Below are positions 13,719 to 23,390 of a DNA stretch of 23,390 nt, piece by piece. The stretch covers positions 1-23,390 of the forward strand of contig CABPCP010000047.1 in NCBI GenBank assembly GCA_902406105.1, read 5' to 3'. The DNA is from an uncultured Mordavella sp. GTDB taxonomy: Bacteria > Bacillota > Clostridia > Lachnospirales > Lachnospiraceae. The translations under genes and the position numbers were made by a program. The notes beneath the pieces were generated by a model. It had not been told where the DNA came from. It did no database searches and saw only the letters and a program-made list of their open reading frames with translations. Numbering within the stretch: position 1 is the first letter of the stretch; the number at the start of each line of letters is the position of its first letter.

Positions 13719-14762
13719 GTGGTAGCAGATCATGGGTTAAGCGACCGGAAGCTTAAAATTCTCCATGCGATCATTCAGACTTATCTGGAGACAGGAGAGC
13801 CGGTAGGATCCAGGACTATTTCCAAATATACGGATATGAACTTAAGTTCTGCTACGATCCGTAACGAGATGGCGGATCTGGAAGAAATGGGGTATATTAT
13901 TCAGCCTCATACTTCTGCGGGACGGATTCCTTCAGATAAGGGTTACAGATTATATGTAGATATGTTGATGGAGCAGAAAGAGCAGGAGCTGAATGAGCTG
14001 CAGGAGCAGATGCTTGATAAGGCAGATAAGATGGATCAGCTTCTGAAACAGGCGGCAAGGGTTCTGGCAAATAACACGAACTATGCTACCATGGTTTCTA
14101 CCCCTATGAATAATGCCAATAAACTAAAGTTCATCCAATTATCCATGGTGGACCCGGAGCAGGTGATCGCGGTGATCGTGCTGGGGGGCAACGTGATCAA
14201 GAATAAGATCATTCCCATTGATGAACCGATCAGCAATGAGAATCTGCTGAAGCTGAATATGCTCCTGAATACAACTTTAAATGGAATGTCCATCGAGGAG
14301 ATCAACCTTGGATTGATCGCAAGGCTGAAAGAGCAGGCGGGAATCCACAGCGTTGTGATCGGAAACGTGCTGGATGCCGTGGCAGACGCGATCCAGATTG
14401 ATGAGGATATGCAGATCTATACCAGCGGCGCCACCAACATTTTTAAGTATCCGGAACTCAGTGATAAGCAGAGCGCCCAGGAGATCATCAGCGCTTTTGA
14501 AGAAAAACAGCAGCTGACGGAACTTGTGACACAGACCTTGTCCCGTGATGACAATACCGGGATTCAGGTTTACATTGGAGATGAGACCCCGGTGCAGACG
14601 ATGAAGGACTGCAGTGTGGTGACCGCCACTTATGAATTGGGAGAAGGGATGAAGGGAACCATAGGTATTATCGGTCCCAAGCGGATGGATTACGAACATG
14701 TCCTGAAATCTATGAAACGGCTGCAAAGCGAGTTGGATCAGATGTTTCACAAAAAAGAGTAA
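13719..14762 (+). CDS. hrcA: Heat-inducible transcription repressor HrcA
   Basis: A 347-residue repressor that binds CIRCE and is released when GroEL is titrated by unfolded protein. The N-terminal winged helix (about residues 8-75) contains the family signature ETGEPVGSRTISKYTDMNLS, ATIRNEMADLEEMGYI and HTSAGRIPSDKGYRLYV; a GAF-like effector/dimer domain with an inserted region follows. I chose a GTG start at 13719 because AGGAAGGAGG lies 8 bases upstream and the length then matches the family. The in-frame ATG at 13671 lies inside the CIRCE element and has no ribosome site. It is the first gene of the operon, so it represses itself. The stop is 17 bases before grpE. Confidence 0.95.
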   Translation: MVADHGLSDRKLKILHAIIQTYLETGEPVGSRTISKYTDMNLSSATIRNEMADLEEMGYIIQPHTSAGRIPSDKGYRLYVDMLMEQKEQELNELQEQMLDKADKMDQLLKQAARVLANNTNYATMVSTPMNNANKLKFIQLSMVDPEQVIAVIVLGGNVIKNKIIPIDEPISNENLLKLNMLLNTTLNGMSIEEINLGLIARLKEQAGIHSVVIGNVLDAVADAIQIDEDMQIYTSGATNIFKYPELSDKQSAQEIISAFEEKQQLTELVTQTLSRDDNTGIQVYIGDETPVQTMKDCSVVTATYELGEGMKGTIGIIGPKRMDYEHVLKSMKRLQSELDQMFHKKE

Positions 14763-14779
14763 GAAAGGTGGAATGACCC

Positions 14780-15478
14780 TTGGAAAATAAACAGGAAAAA
14801 AGCCAGGAAGAAATGGTAAAGGAAGCGGTGGAGGAAGCGAAAGCGGCAGCTGGGGATACGGCGGAGAGCCAAACGGAACCGCCTGCCGATGAGAAAGAAG
14901 CTGGAGCAGAATCCCAAGTGGAAGACAGCGCAGCGGGACCGCAGGAAGAAACCAAAGAAAAAGAAGATCCTGAACAGGAAGAAGAAAATTGCGGTGAAAA
15001 ATCATCCGGAAAGAAGTTGTTTGGCAAGAAGAACAAAAAGGATAAAAAGGATGAAAAAATCGAGGAACTGACGGATAAACTTACCCGCCAGATGGCTGAG
15101 TTTGATAACTTCCGCAAACGTACAGATAAGGAGAAGTCCCAAATGTACGAGATTGGAGCGAAAGATATCATAGATAAGATTCTTCCGATCGTTGACAACT
15201 TTGAGCGTGGACTTGAAGCAGTGACGGAAGAAGAAAAGCAAAGTCCCTTTGTACAGGGAATGGAGAAGGTGTATAAGCAGTTAATGACGACACTGGAAGG
15301 GATTGGAGTGAAACCGATCGAAGCGGTCGGCAAAGAATTCAATCCGGATTTCCACAATGCGGTCATGCATGTGGAGGATGAGGAACTGGGCGAGAATATT
15401 ATCGCGGAAGAGTTCCAGAAAGGTTATATGTACCGTGACTCTGTTGTAAGACACAGCATGGTAAAAGTAGCTAACTAA
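14780..15478 (+). CDS. grpE: GrpE, nucleotide exchange factor of DnaK
   Basis: A 232-residue co-chaperone that speeds ADP release from DnaK. Residues 1-95 form a long charged, low-complexity tail rich in Glu and Lys, ending in a lysine-rich stretch; a coiled coil follows (from about 95, EELTDKLTRQMAEFDNFRKR), then the conserved KDIIDKILPIVDNFERGLEA and the beta-wing domain with GVKPIEAVGKEFNPDFHNAV. The tail is longer than in E. coli GrpE. The start is TTG at 14780, preceded by AAAGGTGG at 8 bases; no ATG with a ribosome site gives a full-length protein. It is the second gene of the CIRCE-controlled operon. Confidence 0.95.
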   Translation: MENKQEKSQEEMVKEAVEEAKAAAGDTAESQTEPPADEKEAGAESQVEDSAAGPQEETKEKEDPEQEEENCGEKSSGKKLFGKKNKKDKKDEKIEELTDKLTRQMAEFDNFRKRTDKEKSQMYEIGAKDIIDKILPIVDNFERGLEAVTEEEKQSPFVQGMEKVYKQLMTTLEGIGVKPIEAVGKEFNPDFHNAVMHVEDEELGENIIAEEFQKGYMYRDSVVRHSMVKVAN

Positions 15479-15520
15479 CCATTATTTATTTAAAACGAAG
15501 TATATCTATCAAGATAGTAG

Positions 15521-17428
<1,908 letters not shown>

Positions 17429-17448
17429 GAGCAGTTGAAATCAGGACT

Positions 17449-17498
17449 GTTCCGGGGAATCGGCAAAGGGATACCCCTCTGCCGGAATTTCCCGGAAC
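17449..17498 (+). other. Large hairpin in the dnaK-dnaJ spacer
   Basis: GTTCCGGG (17449-17456) pairs with CCCGGAAC (17491-17498), and inner segments CGGCAAAGGG and CCCCTCTGCCG continue the stem with small bulges around a short AT loop. No U tract follows, so it is not an obvious full terminator. It may protect the dnaK mRNA 3' end, mark a processing site, or lower dnaJ relative to dnaK. Confidence 0.6.
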
Positions 17499-17543
17499 TT
17501 CCTTGTGTAAAACGCTCTTTGGAGAGAGAAAGGAACAGTTGCG

Positions 17544-18743
17544 ATGGCGGAATCAAAGAGAGATTACTATGAGGTCCTCGGCGTCAGCAAAGATGCGGAT
17601 GAGGCGACATTAAAGAAAGCATATCGTCAGGTCGCGAAGAAATACCATCCAGATATGAATCCGGGAGATGCGGAGGCGGAGAAGAAATTCAAAGAGGCTT
17701 CAGAGGCATATGCGGTTTTGAGTGATCCGGAGAAACGCCGTCAATATGACCAGTTCGGACACGCCGCTTTTGAAGGCGGCGCCGGCGGTGCTGGCGGCTT
17801 TGGCGGCTTTGACTTCAGTGGAGCGGATTTCAGTGATATTTTCGGTGATATTTTTGGCGATCTGTTTGGCGGCGGAAGAAGAGGCCGCGGAAGCCAGGGA
17901 CCAATGAAGGGAATGAACATCCGCAAGAGCGTGCGCATCACCTTTGAAGAAGCGGTATTCGGATGCGAAAAAGAACTGGATGTGGTCCTGAAAGATCCAT
18001 GTCCGAAATGCGGCGGTACCGGGGCAAAACCGGGGACTTCGCCGGTGACTTGTCCGAAATGCGGCGGAAAGGGGCAGGTCGTATTTACCCAGCAGTCCTT
18101 CTTTGGAACTGTTCAGAATGTGCAGACTTGTCCGGATTGCCATGGTACGGGAAAGATCATCAAAGAGAAGTGCGCGGACTGTGGAGGGACCGGCTATGTA
18201 TCCAGCCGGAAGACTATTTCCGTATCTATTCCGGCGGGAATTGACAACGGTCAGAGTGTGCGTATCCGGGAGAAAGGAGAGCCGGGAGTAAACGGTGGTC
18301 CAAGAGGCGATCTGTTGGTGGAAGTGTCTGTTTCCAGGCATCCGATTTTCCAGAGACAGGATATGCACATTTTCTCTACCGTGCCGATTTCTTTTGCTCA
18401 GGCGGCGCTGGGAGCTGATATCCGGATTAAAACGGTAGACGGCGAAGTGATTTATACAGTAAAACCGGGAACCAAAACGGATACCAAGGTACGGCTGAAA
18501 GGGAAAGGCGTTCCTTCTGTGCGGAATCCACAAGTGCGGGGCGATCACTACGTGACTCTAGTGATCCAGACACCGGAACGGCTGAGCCCGGAAGCCAAGG
18601 AAGCGCTGCGCCGGTTTGATGAACTGGCGGGAAATACCCTGGGGACGCCAGAAGGCGCGGCTGGAAAAAGCGGAAGCGGCGCAAAAGGCGGAAAAAAGAA
18701 AAAAGGGTTTATGGATAAAATGAAAGAAGTGCTGGAGGATTAA
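17544..18743 (+). CDS. dnaJ: Chaperone DnaJ (Hsp40, type I)
   Basis: A 399-residue class I J-protein that delivers substrates to DnaK and stimulates its ATPase. The J domain (about residues 5-70) has the essential HPD at 35-37. A Gly/Phe-rich region (about 77-118, with repeated DIFGD) follows, then four CxxCxGxG zinc-binding repeats ([32 protein letters not shown]) at about 150-220, and the C-terminal substrate domains. A lysine/glycine-rich tail ends the protein. Nothing is missing. AAAGGA lies upstream of the ATG. It is the last gene of the hrcA operon; the palindromic repeat beginning 5 bases after its stop probably ends transcription. Confidence 0.97.
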   Translation: MAESKRDYYEVLGVSKDADEATLKKAYRQVAKKYHPDMNPGDAEAEKKFKEASEAYAVLSDPEKRRQYDQFGHAAFEGGAGGAGGFGGFDFSGADFSDIFGDIFGDLFGGGRRGRGSQGPMKGMNIRKSVRITFEEAVFGCEKELDVVLKDPCPKCGGTGAKPGTSPVTCPKCGGKGQVVFTQQSFFGTVQNVQTCPDCHGTGKIIKEKCADCGGTGYVSSRKTISVSIPAGIDNGQSVRIREKGEPGVNGGPRGDLLVEVSVSRHPIFQRQDMHIFSTVPISFAQAALGADIRIKTVDGEVIYTVKPGTKTDTKVRLKGKGVPSVRNPQVRGDHYVTLVIQTPERLSPEAKEALRRFDELAGNTLGTPEGAAGKSGSGAKGGKKKKGFMDKMKEVLED

Positions 18744-18747
18744 TCTT

Positions 18748-18813
18748 CAATTTGGGACGTAGTAAAATGTAAAAATACTACGTCCCAAATTGCGTTTTAC
18801 CCTGTACCTTTTT
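18748..18813. repeat. Dispersed palindromic repeat, copy 2; acts as terminator after dnaJ
   Basis: CAATTTGGGACGTAGTA (18748-18764) pairs perfectly with TACTACGTCCCAAATTG (18776-18792) across an 11-base loop. The right flank CGTTTTACCCTGTACC (18793-18808) is nearly the reverse complement of the left flank of copy 1 (GGTACAGGGCAAAAGTG), and TTTTT follows. The arms and the loop AAATGTAAAAA are shared with 13523-13590. Confidence 0.8.
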
Positions 18814-18841
18814 GCTCATAGAAACCATCTATAGCTATATA
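18812..18841 (+). promoter_or_regulatory. Tentative promoter of the ABC/PfkB/DraG operon
   Basis: TTGCTC (18812-18817), 18 bases and TATATA (18836-18841) form a weak promoter-like pair in the only spacer (184 bp) before this operon. A short palindrome, TATAGCTATA, overlaps the -10. No regulator gene lies beside the operon within the window. Confidence 0.35.
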
Positions 18842-18927
18842 AGGATTATCAATTTCCTTTCTTTTCTGTGCGGTGCTAACATGGATATGTCAAAGACGTA
18901 TCAAAACAGCAGGATGGAGATGTTTGC

Positions 18928-19689
18928 ATGGCGGCAGAAAAAATTCCGTTTTTAAGGACGGAAGATCTACATAAGAATTTTAATCATGTCCAGGCGCTCC
19001 GTGGAGTGTCTGTCCAGGCATTTGCCGGCGAGGTGCTGGCGGTGGTGGGCGACAACGGGGCGGGAAAGTCTACCTTGATCAAGATCCTGTCAGGGGTGCT
19101 CTGCCCAGACAGTGGTTCCATTCAGATTGGTGAAAATGTATATCAGAAGCTGACGCCCAAAAAGGCGGCAGAGCTTGGAGTGTCTACGGTGTATCAGGAT
19201 CTTGCCCTGGGAAATACCATGGATGTAACGGCAAATCTTTTTCTGGGGCAGGAAAAGACGAAAGCAGGCTTTTTAAAGAAACGAAAAATGGATGAGGAAG
19301 CAAGACGTCTCCTGAGAGATCTGGATATCCAGATTCCTGACGTAACGGTACCGGTCGGGAATTTGAGCGGAGGTCAGCGCCAGGGTGTAGCGGTAGCAAG
19401 ACTGGTCCATAGGGGCGGGAAACTATTGATTTTCGATGAACCGACAGCGGCTATGGGGCTGAATGAGTCAACCGCTGTACTGAAACTGATCCGAAGACTG
19501 GCGGCGGATGGGCTGACGGTAATTGTGATCAGCCATAATCTTCCTCAAATTTTCCATATAGCGGACCGAATCTGCGTGATGCGGCAGGGAAAGGCAGTGG
19601 CACAGCTGAAACGGGAAGAAACATCTATGGATGAGATTGTGGCGCTGATCACAGGCGCGGCAAGAGAATCGGAGGGAGGGATCGCATGA
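18928..19689 (+). CDS. ABC transporter ATPase, CUT2 sugar/nucleoside type (single domain)
   Basis: A 253-residue ATPase that powers import. Walker A GDNGAGKST is at residues 41-49, the Q-loop is in VYQDLAL, the signature LSGGQRQ precedes VAVARLVHRGGK, Walker B is LLIFDEPTAAMG, and the switch His is in VISHN. The style (PTAAMGLNES after Walker B) is that of ribose/fructose-type CUT2 importers. Typical RbsA has two fused ATPase domains; this protein has one, like FrcA, so it would act as a homodimer. The ATG has GGATGGAGA upstream. The next gene (permease) starts with a 4-base ATGA overlap, indicating translational coupling. The substrate is not readable from the ATPase. Confidence 0.93.
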   Translation: MAAEKIPFLRTEDLHKNFNHVQALRGVSVQAFAGEVLAVVGDNGAGKSTLIKILSGVLCPDSGSIQIGENVYQKLTPKKAAELGVSTVYQDLALGNTMDVTANLFLGQEKTKAGFLKKRKMDEEARRLLRDLDIQIPDVTVPVGNLSGGQRQGVAVARLVHRGGKLLIFDEPTAAMGLNESTAVLKLIRRLAADGLTVIVISHNLPQIFHIADRICVMRQGKAVAQLKREETSMDEIVALITGAARESEGGIA

Positions 19690-20636
19690 AACGAAAAAGC
19701 TTACAGGATTATTCCTATCTTCTGATCTTACTGGCGGTACTGGCCGCATTGACAGTATTGATGGCAGTGGCTTCTCCCTACTTTTTTTCCTGGAAGAACT
19801 GCAGAAATATTTTGAACCAGTCGGCTATTTATCTGATTTTATCTGTGGGTATGACCTTTGTTATCTGCGCGGGACAGATTGATCTTTCTGTGGGAGCGGT
19901 GATCGGATTCGCGGGAGTGAGCATGGGACTTTTCTATCACGCGGGCCTGCCAGCGGGCGCCGCGATCTTGACAGGACTTTTGATCTCAGCGGCGGTCGGA
20001 CTGGTAAATGGCATTTTTGTCGCTTATGGGAAGATTAATTCTTTTATTGTAACCTTGAGTACCATGACAATCTTACGCGGGATCGTATTGATCCTGACCA
20101 ATTCCAGCTCCGTATTTGGATTTGGTCCAGTGTTTACCTTTATCGGAAGCGGCAGCATAGGGCCGGTGAACATGCCGATCCTTATCTCGCTTGCAACGGC
20201 GGCGGCCGGGGCGGTGCTCCTTCATAAGACCAAATTCGGGAATTACTGTCTGTTTCTCGGCTCCAATGAGATTGCGCTTCATCGCAGCGGAGTAAACGTG
20301 AAAAAGTATAAGTTGATCATATTTTCGCTCTGCGGTCTCTGCGCCGGAGCAGCGGGACTGGTCGTAACGGCTCGGCTCAACTCTGCGGAACCGCTGGCTG
20401 GGCAAGGATATGAGATGGATGCCATTGCTGCCACGATCCTGGGAGGAACGAGTATGCAGGGAGGGAAAGGCTCCTTGATCGGAACGGTCATTGCCTGCCT
20501 GATTCTGAATGTATTAAAGAACGGGCTGACTTTGCTGGCTATTTCTTCCCATTACCAAGAGATTTTAACAGGCATGATCCTTTTGCTTTCTGTACTGATC
20601 TCGGAGAGTAAAGACCGGAAGAAAAGGGAGGTATAA
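19686..20636 (+). CDS. ABC transporter permease, CUT2 (RbsC-like)
   Basis: A 316-residue membrane protein with roughly eight to ten hydrophobic segments. It contains the CUT2 permease hallmarks VGMTFVICAGQIDLSVGA near residues 55-75 and the cytoplasmic coupling segment AGQGYEMDAIAATILGGTSM near 238-257, followed by GGKGSLIGTVIACLILNVLKNG. It forms the membrane channel with the ATPase, probably as a homodimer, importing a pentose, hexose or nucleoside. It overlaps the ATPase gene by four bases and ends three bases before the kinase gene. Confidence 0.93.
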   Translation: MKRKSLQDYSYLLILLAVLAALTVLMAVASPYFFSWKNCRNILNQSAIYLILSVGMTFVICAGQIDLSVGAVIGFAGVSMGLFYHAGLPAGAAILTGLLISAAVGLVNGIFVAYGKINSFIVTLSTMTILRGIVLILTNSSSVFGFGPVFTFIGSGSIGPVNMPILISLATAAAGAVLLHKTKFGNYCLFLGSNEIALHRSGVNVKKYKLIIFSLCGLCAGAAGLVVTARLNSAEPLAGQGYEMDAIAATILGGTSMQGGKGSLIGTVIACLILNVLKNGLTLLAISSHYQEILTGMILLLSVLISESKDRKKREV

Positions 20637-20639
20637 AAA

Positions 20640-21584
20640 TTGAGAAAAAACCTATTATCACTTGGCGCGATCGCAATGGATATGGTGATCAACAGTCATG
20701 AACTTCCAAAAGACGATGGATTTTCTTTCATCCATCAGGAACAGATGCTTCCGGGAGGAAGCGCATCCAATGTGTCAGTCTGCGCTGCGCATCTGGGCCT
20801 TGCGGCATATCAGACCGGAAAGATCGGAGATGACAATATGGGCAGGGAATTTCTAAGGACCCTGGAAGAAGATGGAGTAGATGGGCGTTATGTGGTGACG
20901 AAGGAAAACGGTACGACACTCCATACTTATATCTTGACGGCGCCGGAAGGCCGCCACTGTATTTACGCAAATGTAGGGGATGCAGTATGCACATTGACGC
21001 CGGAAGAACTTCCTGAAAATCTGATGGATAGAATGGACATTTTCTATAATGATATGTTTTCCCCAAGAGCCGCTTTGTTTCTGGCAAAGCAGGCCAGGGA
21101 ACAGGGGAAACCGGTTCTCTATAATATGCAGTGTACTCCTTCTTTTATGGAACAGTGCGGGACCTCGGCAGCAGATATCGAAGAAATGATGAGACTTTGC
21201 ACGGTCTTTGTCAGCGGAAGGGATGGATATTATGAGATGACGGGAGAAAAGGATTACCGCAGAGCGATGCGGATCGTGCAGGAAAGATATCAGGTCCCGG
21301 AAGGGGTAATCTGTACAGCAGGCAGTGAGGGGGCGGTATGGCTGGCGGACAAGGAATACACAGCTCCGGCTTTTCACATTACCCCTGTGGATACAACAGG
21401 CGCCGGGGATTGTTTCCTGGGCGGCTTATTATACGCTTATTTTTCAGAATGTCAGGAAAAAGAAGAGGCGCTTGCTTTTGCCAATGCGTGCGCGGCGGTA
21501 AAATGCACTCAGCCGGGCCCCAGGAGCAGAGCGGGCGTAAGCGAGATCCGTAAGTTTAAAGATTCCGCTAAAAGGAATTTTTAA
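20640..21584 (+). CDS. PfkB family carbohydrate/nucleoside kinase
   Basis: A 314-residue ribokinase-like kinase that phosphorylates a sugar or nucleoside with ATP. The N-terminal substrate motif PGGSASNVSVCAAHLG (residues 38-53) and the C-terminal signature DTTGAGDCFLGG (251-262, catalytic base Asp257 and anion hole GAG) are both intact. Start is TTG at 20640, three bases after the permease stop, with GGGAGG about 8 bases upstream. Context (importer upstream, ADP-ribosylglycohydrolase-like gene downstream) points to a ribose or nucleoside substrate, as in the yegTUV arrangement. The substrate itself is an inference. Confidence 0.92.
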   Translation: MRKNLLSLGAIAMDMVINSHELPKDDGFSFIHQEQMLPGGSASNVSVCAAHLGLAAYQTGKIGDDNMGREFLRTLEEDGVDGRYVVTKENGTTLHTYILTAPEGRHCIYANVGDAVCTLTPEELPENLMDRMDIFYNDMFSPRAALFLAKQAREQGKPVLYNMQCTPSFMEQCGTSAADIEEMMRLCTVFVSGRDGYYEMTGEKDYRRAMRIVQERYQVPEGVICTAGSEGAVWLADKEYTAPAFHITPVDTTGAGDCFLGGLLYAYFSECQEKEEALAFANACAAVKCTQPGPRSRAGVSEIRKFKDSAKRNF

Positions 21585-21625
21585 TAGACAAAATAATGAT
21601 GGATGTACAAGAAGGAGGATGTATC

Positions 21626-22714
21626 ATGAAAAAGAAATTAGTGAGCGTATTACTCTGCGCGGCAATGGTGGCGGCGATGGCGGCAGGCTGTGGAGGTTCA
21701 CAGGAAGATACTCAAGAAAGCAAAGACGAGAAAGAAAGCGGCAGTTCTAAGACAGAAGCAGTGTCAGAGGATACTATGTTCGGCCAGGCTTTGGCCCAGG
21801 TTGATGAGGATCTGGCTCCTCTTCCAGAGAAAGATACCGGAAAGAAACTGGCGGCGATCGAGAGCACTCTTTCTAATTCCTTTTGGGTGACTATGCAGGA
21901 AGGATATGAAGATGCCGCAGAGGAATTCGGAGTGACGATCGACATTCAGGCTACAGATTCAGACACAGATACGGCGGGACAATTAGATATCATGAATAAT
22001 ATGCTGGTGAAGGACTATGAGGCGATCGCGGTATCCCCGCTGACAGAGGATTGTCTGATCTCCGGCATTGTGGCGGCGAATCAAAGTGATATCAAGGTTA
22101 TTACCACTGGAAATGAAGTGAATGAAGAAGCGCTGGAGGAAGCAGGCGGCTATCTGGATGCGAAGATCACAGTGGATTTCCATAATCAAGGTGTACTGGG
22201 AGCGCAGTATATCATCGATCAGACCGGCGGAGAGGGCAAGGTGGCCATCATTGCCGGAAATGAAGGGGCAACTCAGTCAGATGCCAGAAGAGACGGCGCC
22301 AAAGAGACCTTTGAGGCGGCCGGTATGGAAGTAGTTTCTGTAGAACAGTGTGATTTTGACGCGCAGAAGGCTTATGACGCGGCGTCTGCCCTGATTGAAG
22401 CAAATCCGGATCTGGTGGGCATTACTTGTGGAAATGATGATATGGCTCTGGGTGTAGTGCGGGCACTGGAAGAAAAAGGCGTTAAAGACCAGGTGATGGT
22501 AGTGGGCGTAGACTTTACAGAAGAAGCGAAAGCAGCGATCGAAGAGGGTACTTATGACGCTACGGTGGCTATGAGTCCTTATCTGATGGGAAGAGAAGGA
22601 GTCATCATTATGCTGAAAGCGCTGGAAGGTCAGGATGTGTCTGAAGTAGGCGATGGAACTCCGATGGTGGTAGTAGATGCGGACAATGTAGATCAGATGT
22701 CTGATTGGCGTTAA
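21626..22714 (+). CDS. Sugar/nucleoside ABC transporter substrate-binding lipoprotein (RbsB-like)
   Basis: A 362-residue exported lipoprotein. The signal peptide MKKKLVSVLLCAAMVAAMAA ends in a lipobox with Cys22 as the lipidated residue. A Gly/Ser/Glu-rich linker (about 25-70) leads to the periplasmic-binding-protein-like I fold: KLAAIESTLSNSFWVTMQEG at its start, AIAVSPLTEDCLISGI, a GGEGKVAIIAGNEGATQSDARRDG segment and GITCGNDDMALGVVRAL near the C-terminal lobe, the pattern of ribose-type binding proteins. The ATG at 21626 has AAGGAGG upstream; an in-frame ATG at 21596 is less likely. It follows the kinase by 41 bases and supplies ligand to the ATPase/permease pair. Confidence 0.93.
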   Translation: MKKKLVSVLLCAAMVAAMAAGCGGSQEDTQESKDEKESGSSKTEAVSEDTMFGQALAQVDEDLAPLPEKDTGKKLAAIESTLSNSFWVTMQEGYEDAAEEFGVTIDIQATDSDTDTAGQLDIMNNMLVKDYEAIAVSPLTEDCLISGIVAANQSDIKVITTGNEVNEEALEEAGGYLDAKITVDFHNQGVLGAQYIIDQTGGEGKVAIIAGNEGATQSDARRDGAKETFEAAGMEVVSVEQCDFDAQKAYDAASALIEANPDLVGITCGNDDMALGVVRALEEKGVKDQVMVVGVDFTEEAKAAIEEGTYDATVAMSPYLMGREGVIIMLKALEGQDVSEVGDGTPMVVVDADNVDQMSDWR

Positions 22715-22729
22715 TGGAGGGAAAAACCA

Positions 22730-23390
22730 ATGTATGATCTGTATGACAGAATCCTTGGCGGACTGATCGGCGCTGGAGCCGGAGATGCGATGGGAGCGGC
22801 AACAGAGGCACGGACAACAGAACAGATCTTGGAATATTTTGGGCATCAAGTGACGGATTTTGAGACACCGCCTATGGATACTTTCGGAGCGGGAAATGTG
22901 CCGGGACAGTTGACCGATGATTTCAGTTCTGCTTATTTTGTGGCAAAACATATTCTGGAACATGAAGGGGAAGTCAGTGAGAAGATCATCCAGCAGGCGT
23001 TGATCGACTGGTCGGAGCACCCGGTGTTCTTCGATCGGTTCGCCGGCCCTACTACACGCCTTGCGATCCGCAGATATAAAGGCGAGAAGATCGAGCGTTC
23101 CGGCGGGGTGGAATTGGTGACTCGGCAGGCCACAAATGGGGCGGCCATGAAGATTTCTCCGATCGGGCTTTTTAATGTGGGAGATGTGGACCGGGCCATC
23201 CAGGAAGCGGTGACAGTGACCATGGTGACCCACGACAATTATCTGGCGCTTTCTGGAGCCTGCGCGGTAGCGGCGGCGGTCAGTGAGGCTGCCTCGGAGG
23301 GAGCAGATGTCTATCGGGTTCTGCAGGCAGGGCTTTATGGAGCGAGAGAAGGAGAACGGATCGGACGGGAGGTTGCCCGGGACGTGGCAG
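22730..23390 (+). CDS. ADP-ribosylglycohydrolase (DraG) family protein, 5' part (runs off window)
   Basis: The frame is open to the window end (about 220 residues, no stop). It starts MYDLYDRILGGLIGAGAGDAMGAATE, the classic DraG N-terminus, and has LTDDF at residues 61-65, where the TDD metal-binding motif sits. A later ATNGAAMKISPIGLF segment corresponds to the family's GNGA-(M/L)-R-x-(A/S)-P-(I/L)-G motif, and THDNYLALSGACAVAAAVSEA follows. DraG-type enzymes use two Mg ions to cleave N- or O-glycosidic bonds to ADP-ribose; many members act on other ribosylated compounds. The RBS is TGGAGGG, 9-14 bases before the ATG. It is 15 bases after the binding-protein stop, so it is part of the same operon. 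Confidence 0.9.
   Translation, partial: MYDLYDRILGGLIGAGAGDAMGAATEARTTEQILEYFGHQVTDFETPPMDTFGAGNVPGQLTDDFSSAYFVAKHILEHEGEVSEKIIQQALIDWSEHPVFFDRFAGPTTRLAIRRYKGEKIERSGGVELVTRQATNGAAMKISPIGLFNVGDVDRAIQEAVTVTMVTHDNYLALSGACAVAAAVSEAASEGADVYRVLQAGLYGAREGERIGREVARDVA

Noticed and set aside
13671..13719. Upstream in-frame ATG extension of hrcA (16 extra residues)
   Set aside because: The ATG lies within the CIRCE operator, has no ribosome site, and the extra residues do not resemble HrcA N-termini. The GTG at 13719 has AGGAAGGAGG at 8 bases.

Overview
The window looks like chromosomal DNA from an anaerobic Gram-positive bacterium of the Clostridia, most likely a Lachnospiraceae gut commensal. This is inferred from protein style, strong GGAGG ribosome-binding sites, a CIRCE-controlled hrcA-grpE-dnaK-dnaJ operon, a CBS/DRTGG-type family II pyrophosphatase, a C_GCAxxG_C_C redox protein and a ferredoxin/Fnr-type pair. 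No rRNA, tRNA, CRISPR array, prophage, IS element or transposase gene was seen. Both ends cut through genes.

Layout. Positions 1-3890 read forward: the 3' part of a SAM methyltransferase, hslO (Hsp33), glutamine-dependent nadE, and a small cysteine-rich protein ending inside a perfect 40-bp palindrome. A two-S1-domain RNA-binding protein (3929-4666, minus) faces them. It is divergent from a regulated Mn-dependent pyrophosphatase and a flavin-reductase-like protein (4866-7104). A MATE transporter (7197-8580, minus) is split by a T9 run. Then come a polysaccharide deacetylase, tcdA and rarA (8706-11518), a convergent ferredoxin (11534-12262, minus), its divergent Crp/Fnr-type regulator (12379-13044) and a 97-residue orphan with its own strong promoter and terminator (13170-13463). 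The heat-shock operon occupies 13612-18743. The last block (18928 to the end) is a CUT2-type sugar/nucleoside ABC importer, a PfkB kinase and an ADP-ribosylglycohydrolase-family enzyme.

How the genes fit together. HrcA with CIRCE controls the DnaK chaperone system, and Hsp33 at the left end is a second, redox-activated chaperone. The ferredoxin and its regulator share a 117-bp intergenic region. In it, a 16-bp Crp/Fnr-geometry dyad sits near -41.5 of the predicted ferredoxin promoter and just downstream of the predicted regulator start, which suggests activation of one and autorepression of the other. The final operon has the enzyme combination of E. coli yegTUV (transporter, DraG-like hydrolase, PfkB kinase), but with an ABC importer, and suggests uptake and breakdown of a ribosylated compound.

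Non-coding features of note: two copies of a dispersed palindromic repeat (13523-13590 and 18748-18813) bracket the heat-shock operon; there is an extra CIRCE half-site over the hrcA -10 box; and a large hairpin lies between dnaK and dnaJ. I found no wholly new multi-gene defence or mobile system. The best leads are the final operon, the ferredoxin/regulator divergon, the palindromic repeat family and the homopolymer-interrupted MATE gene.
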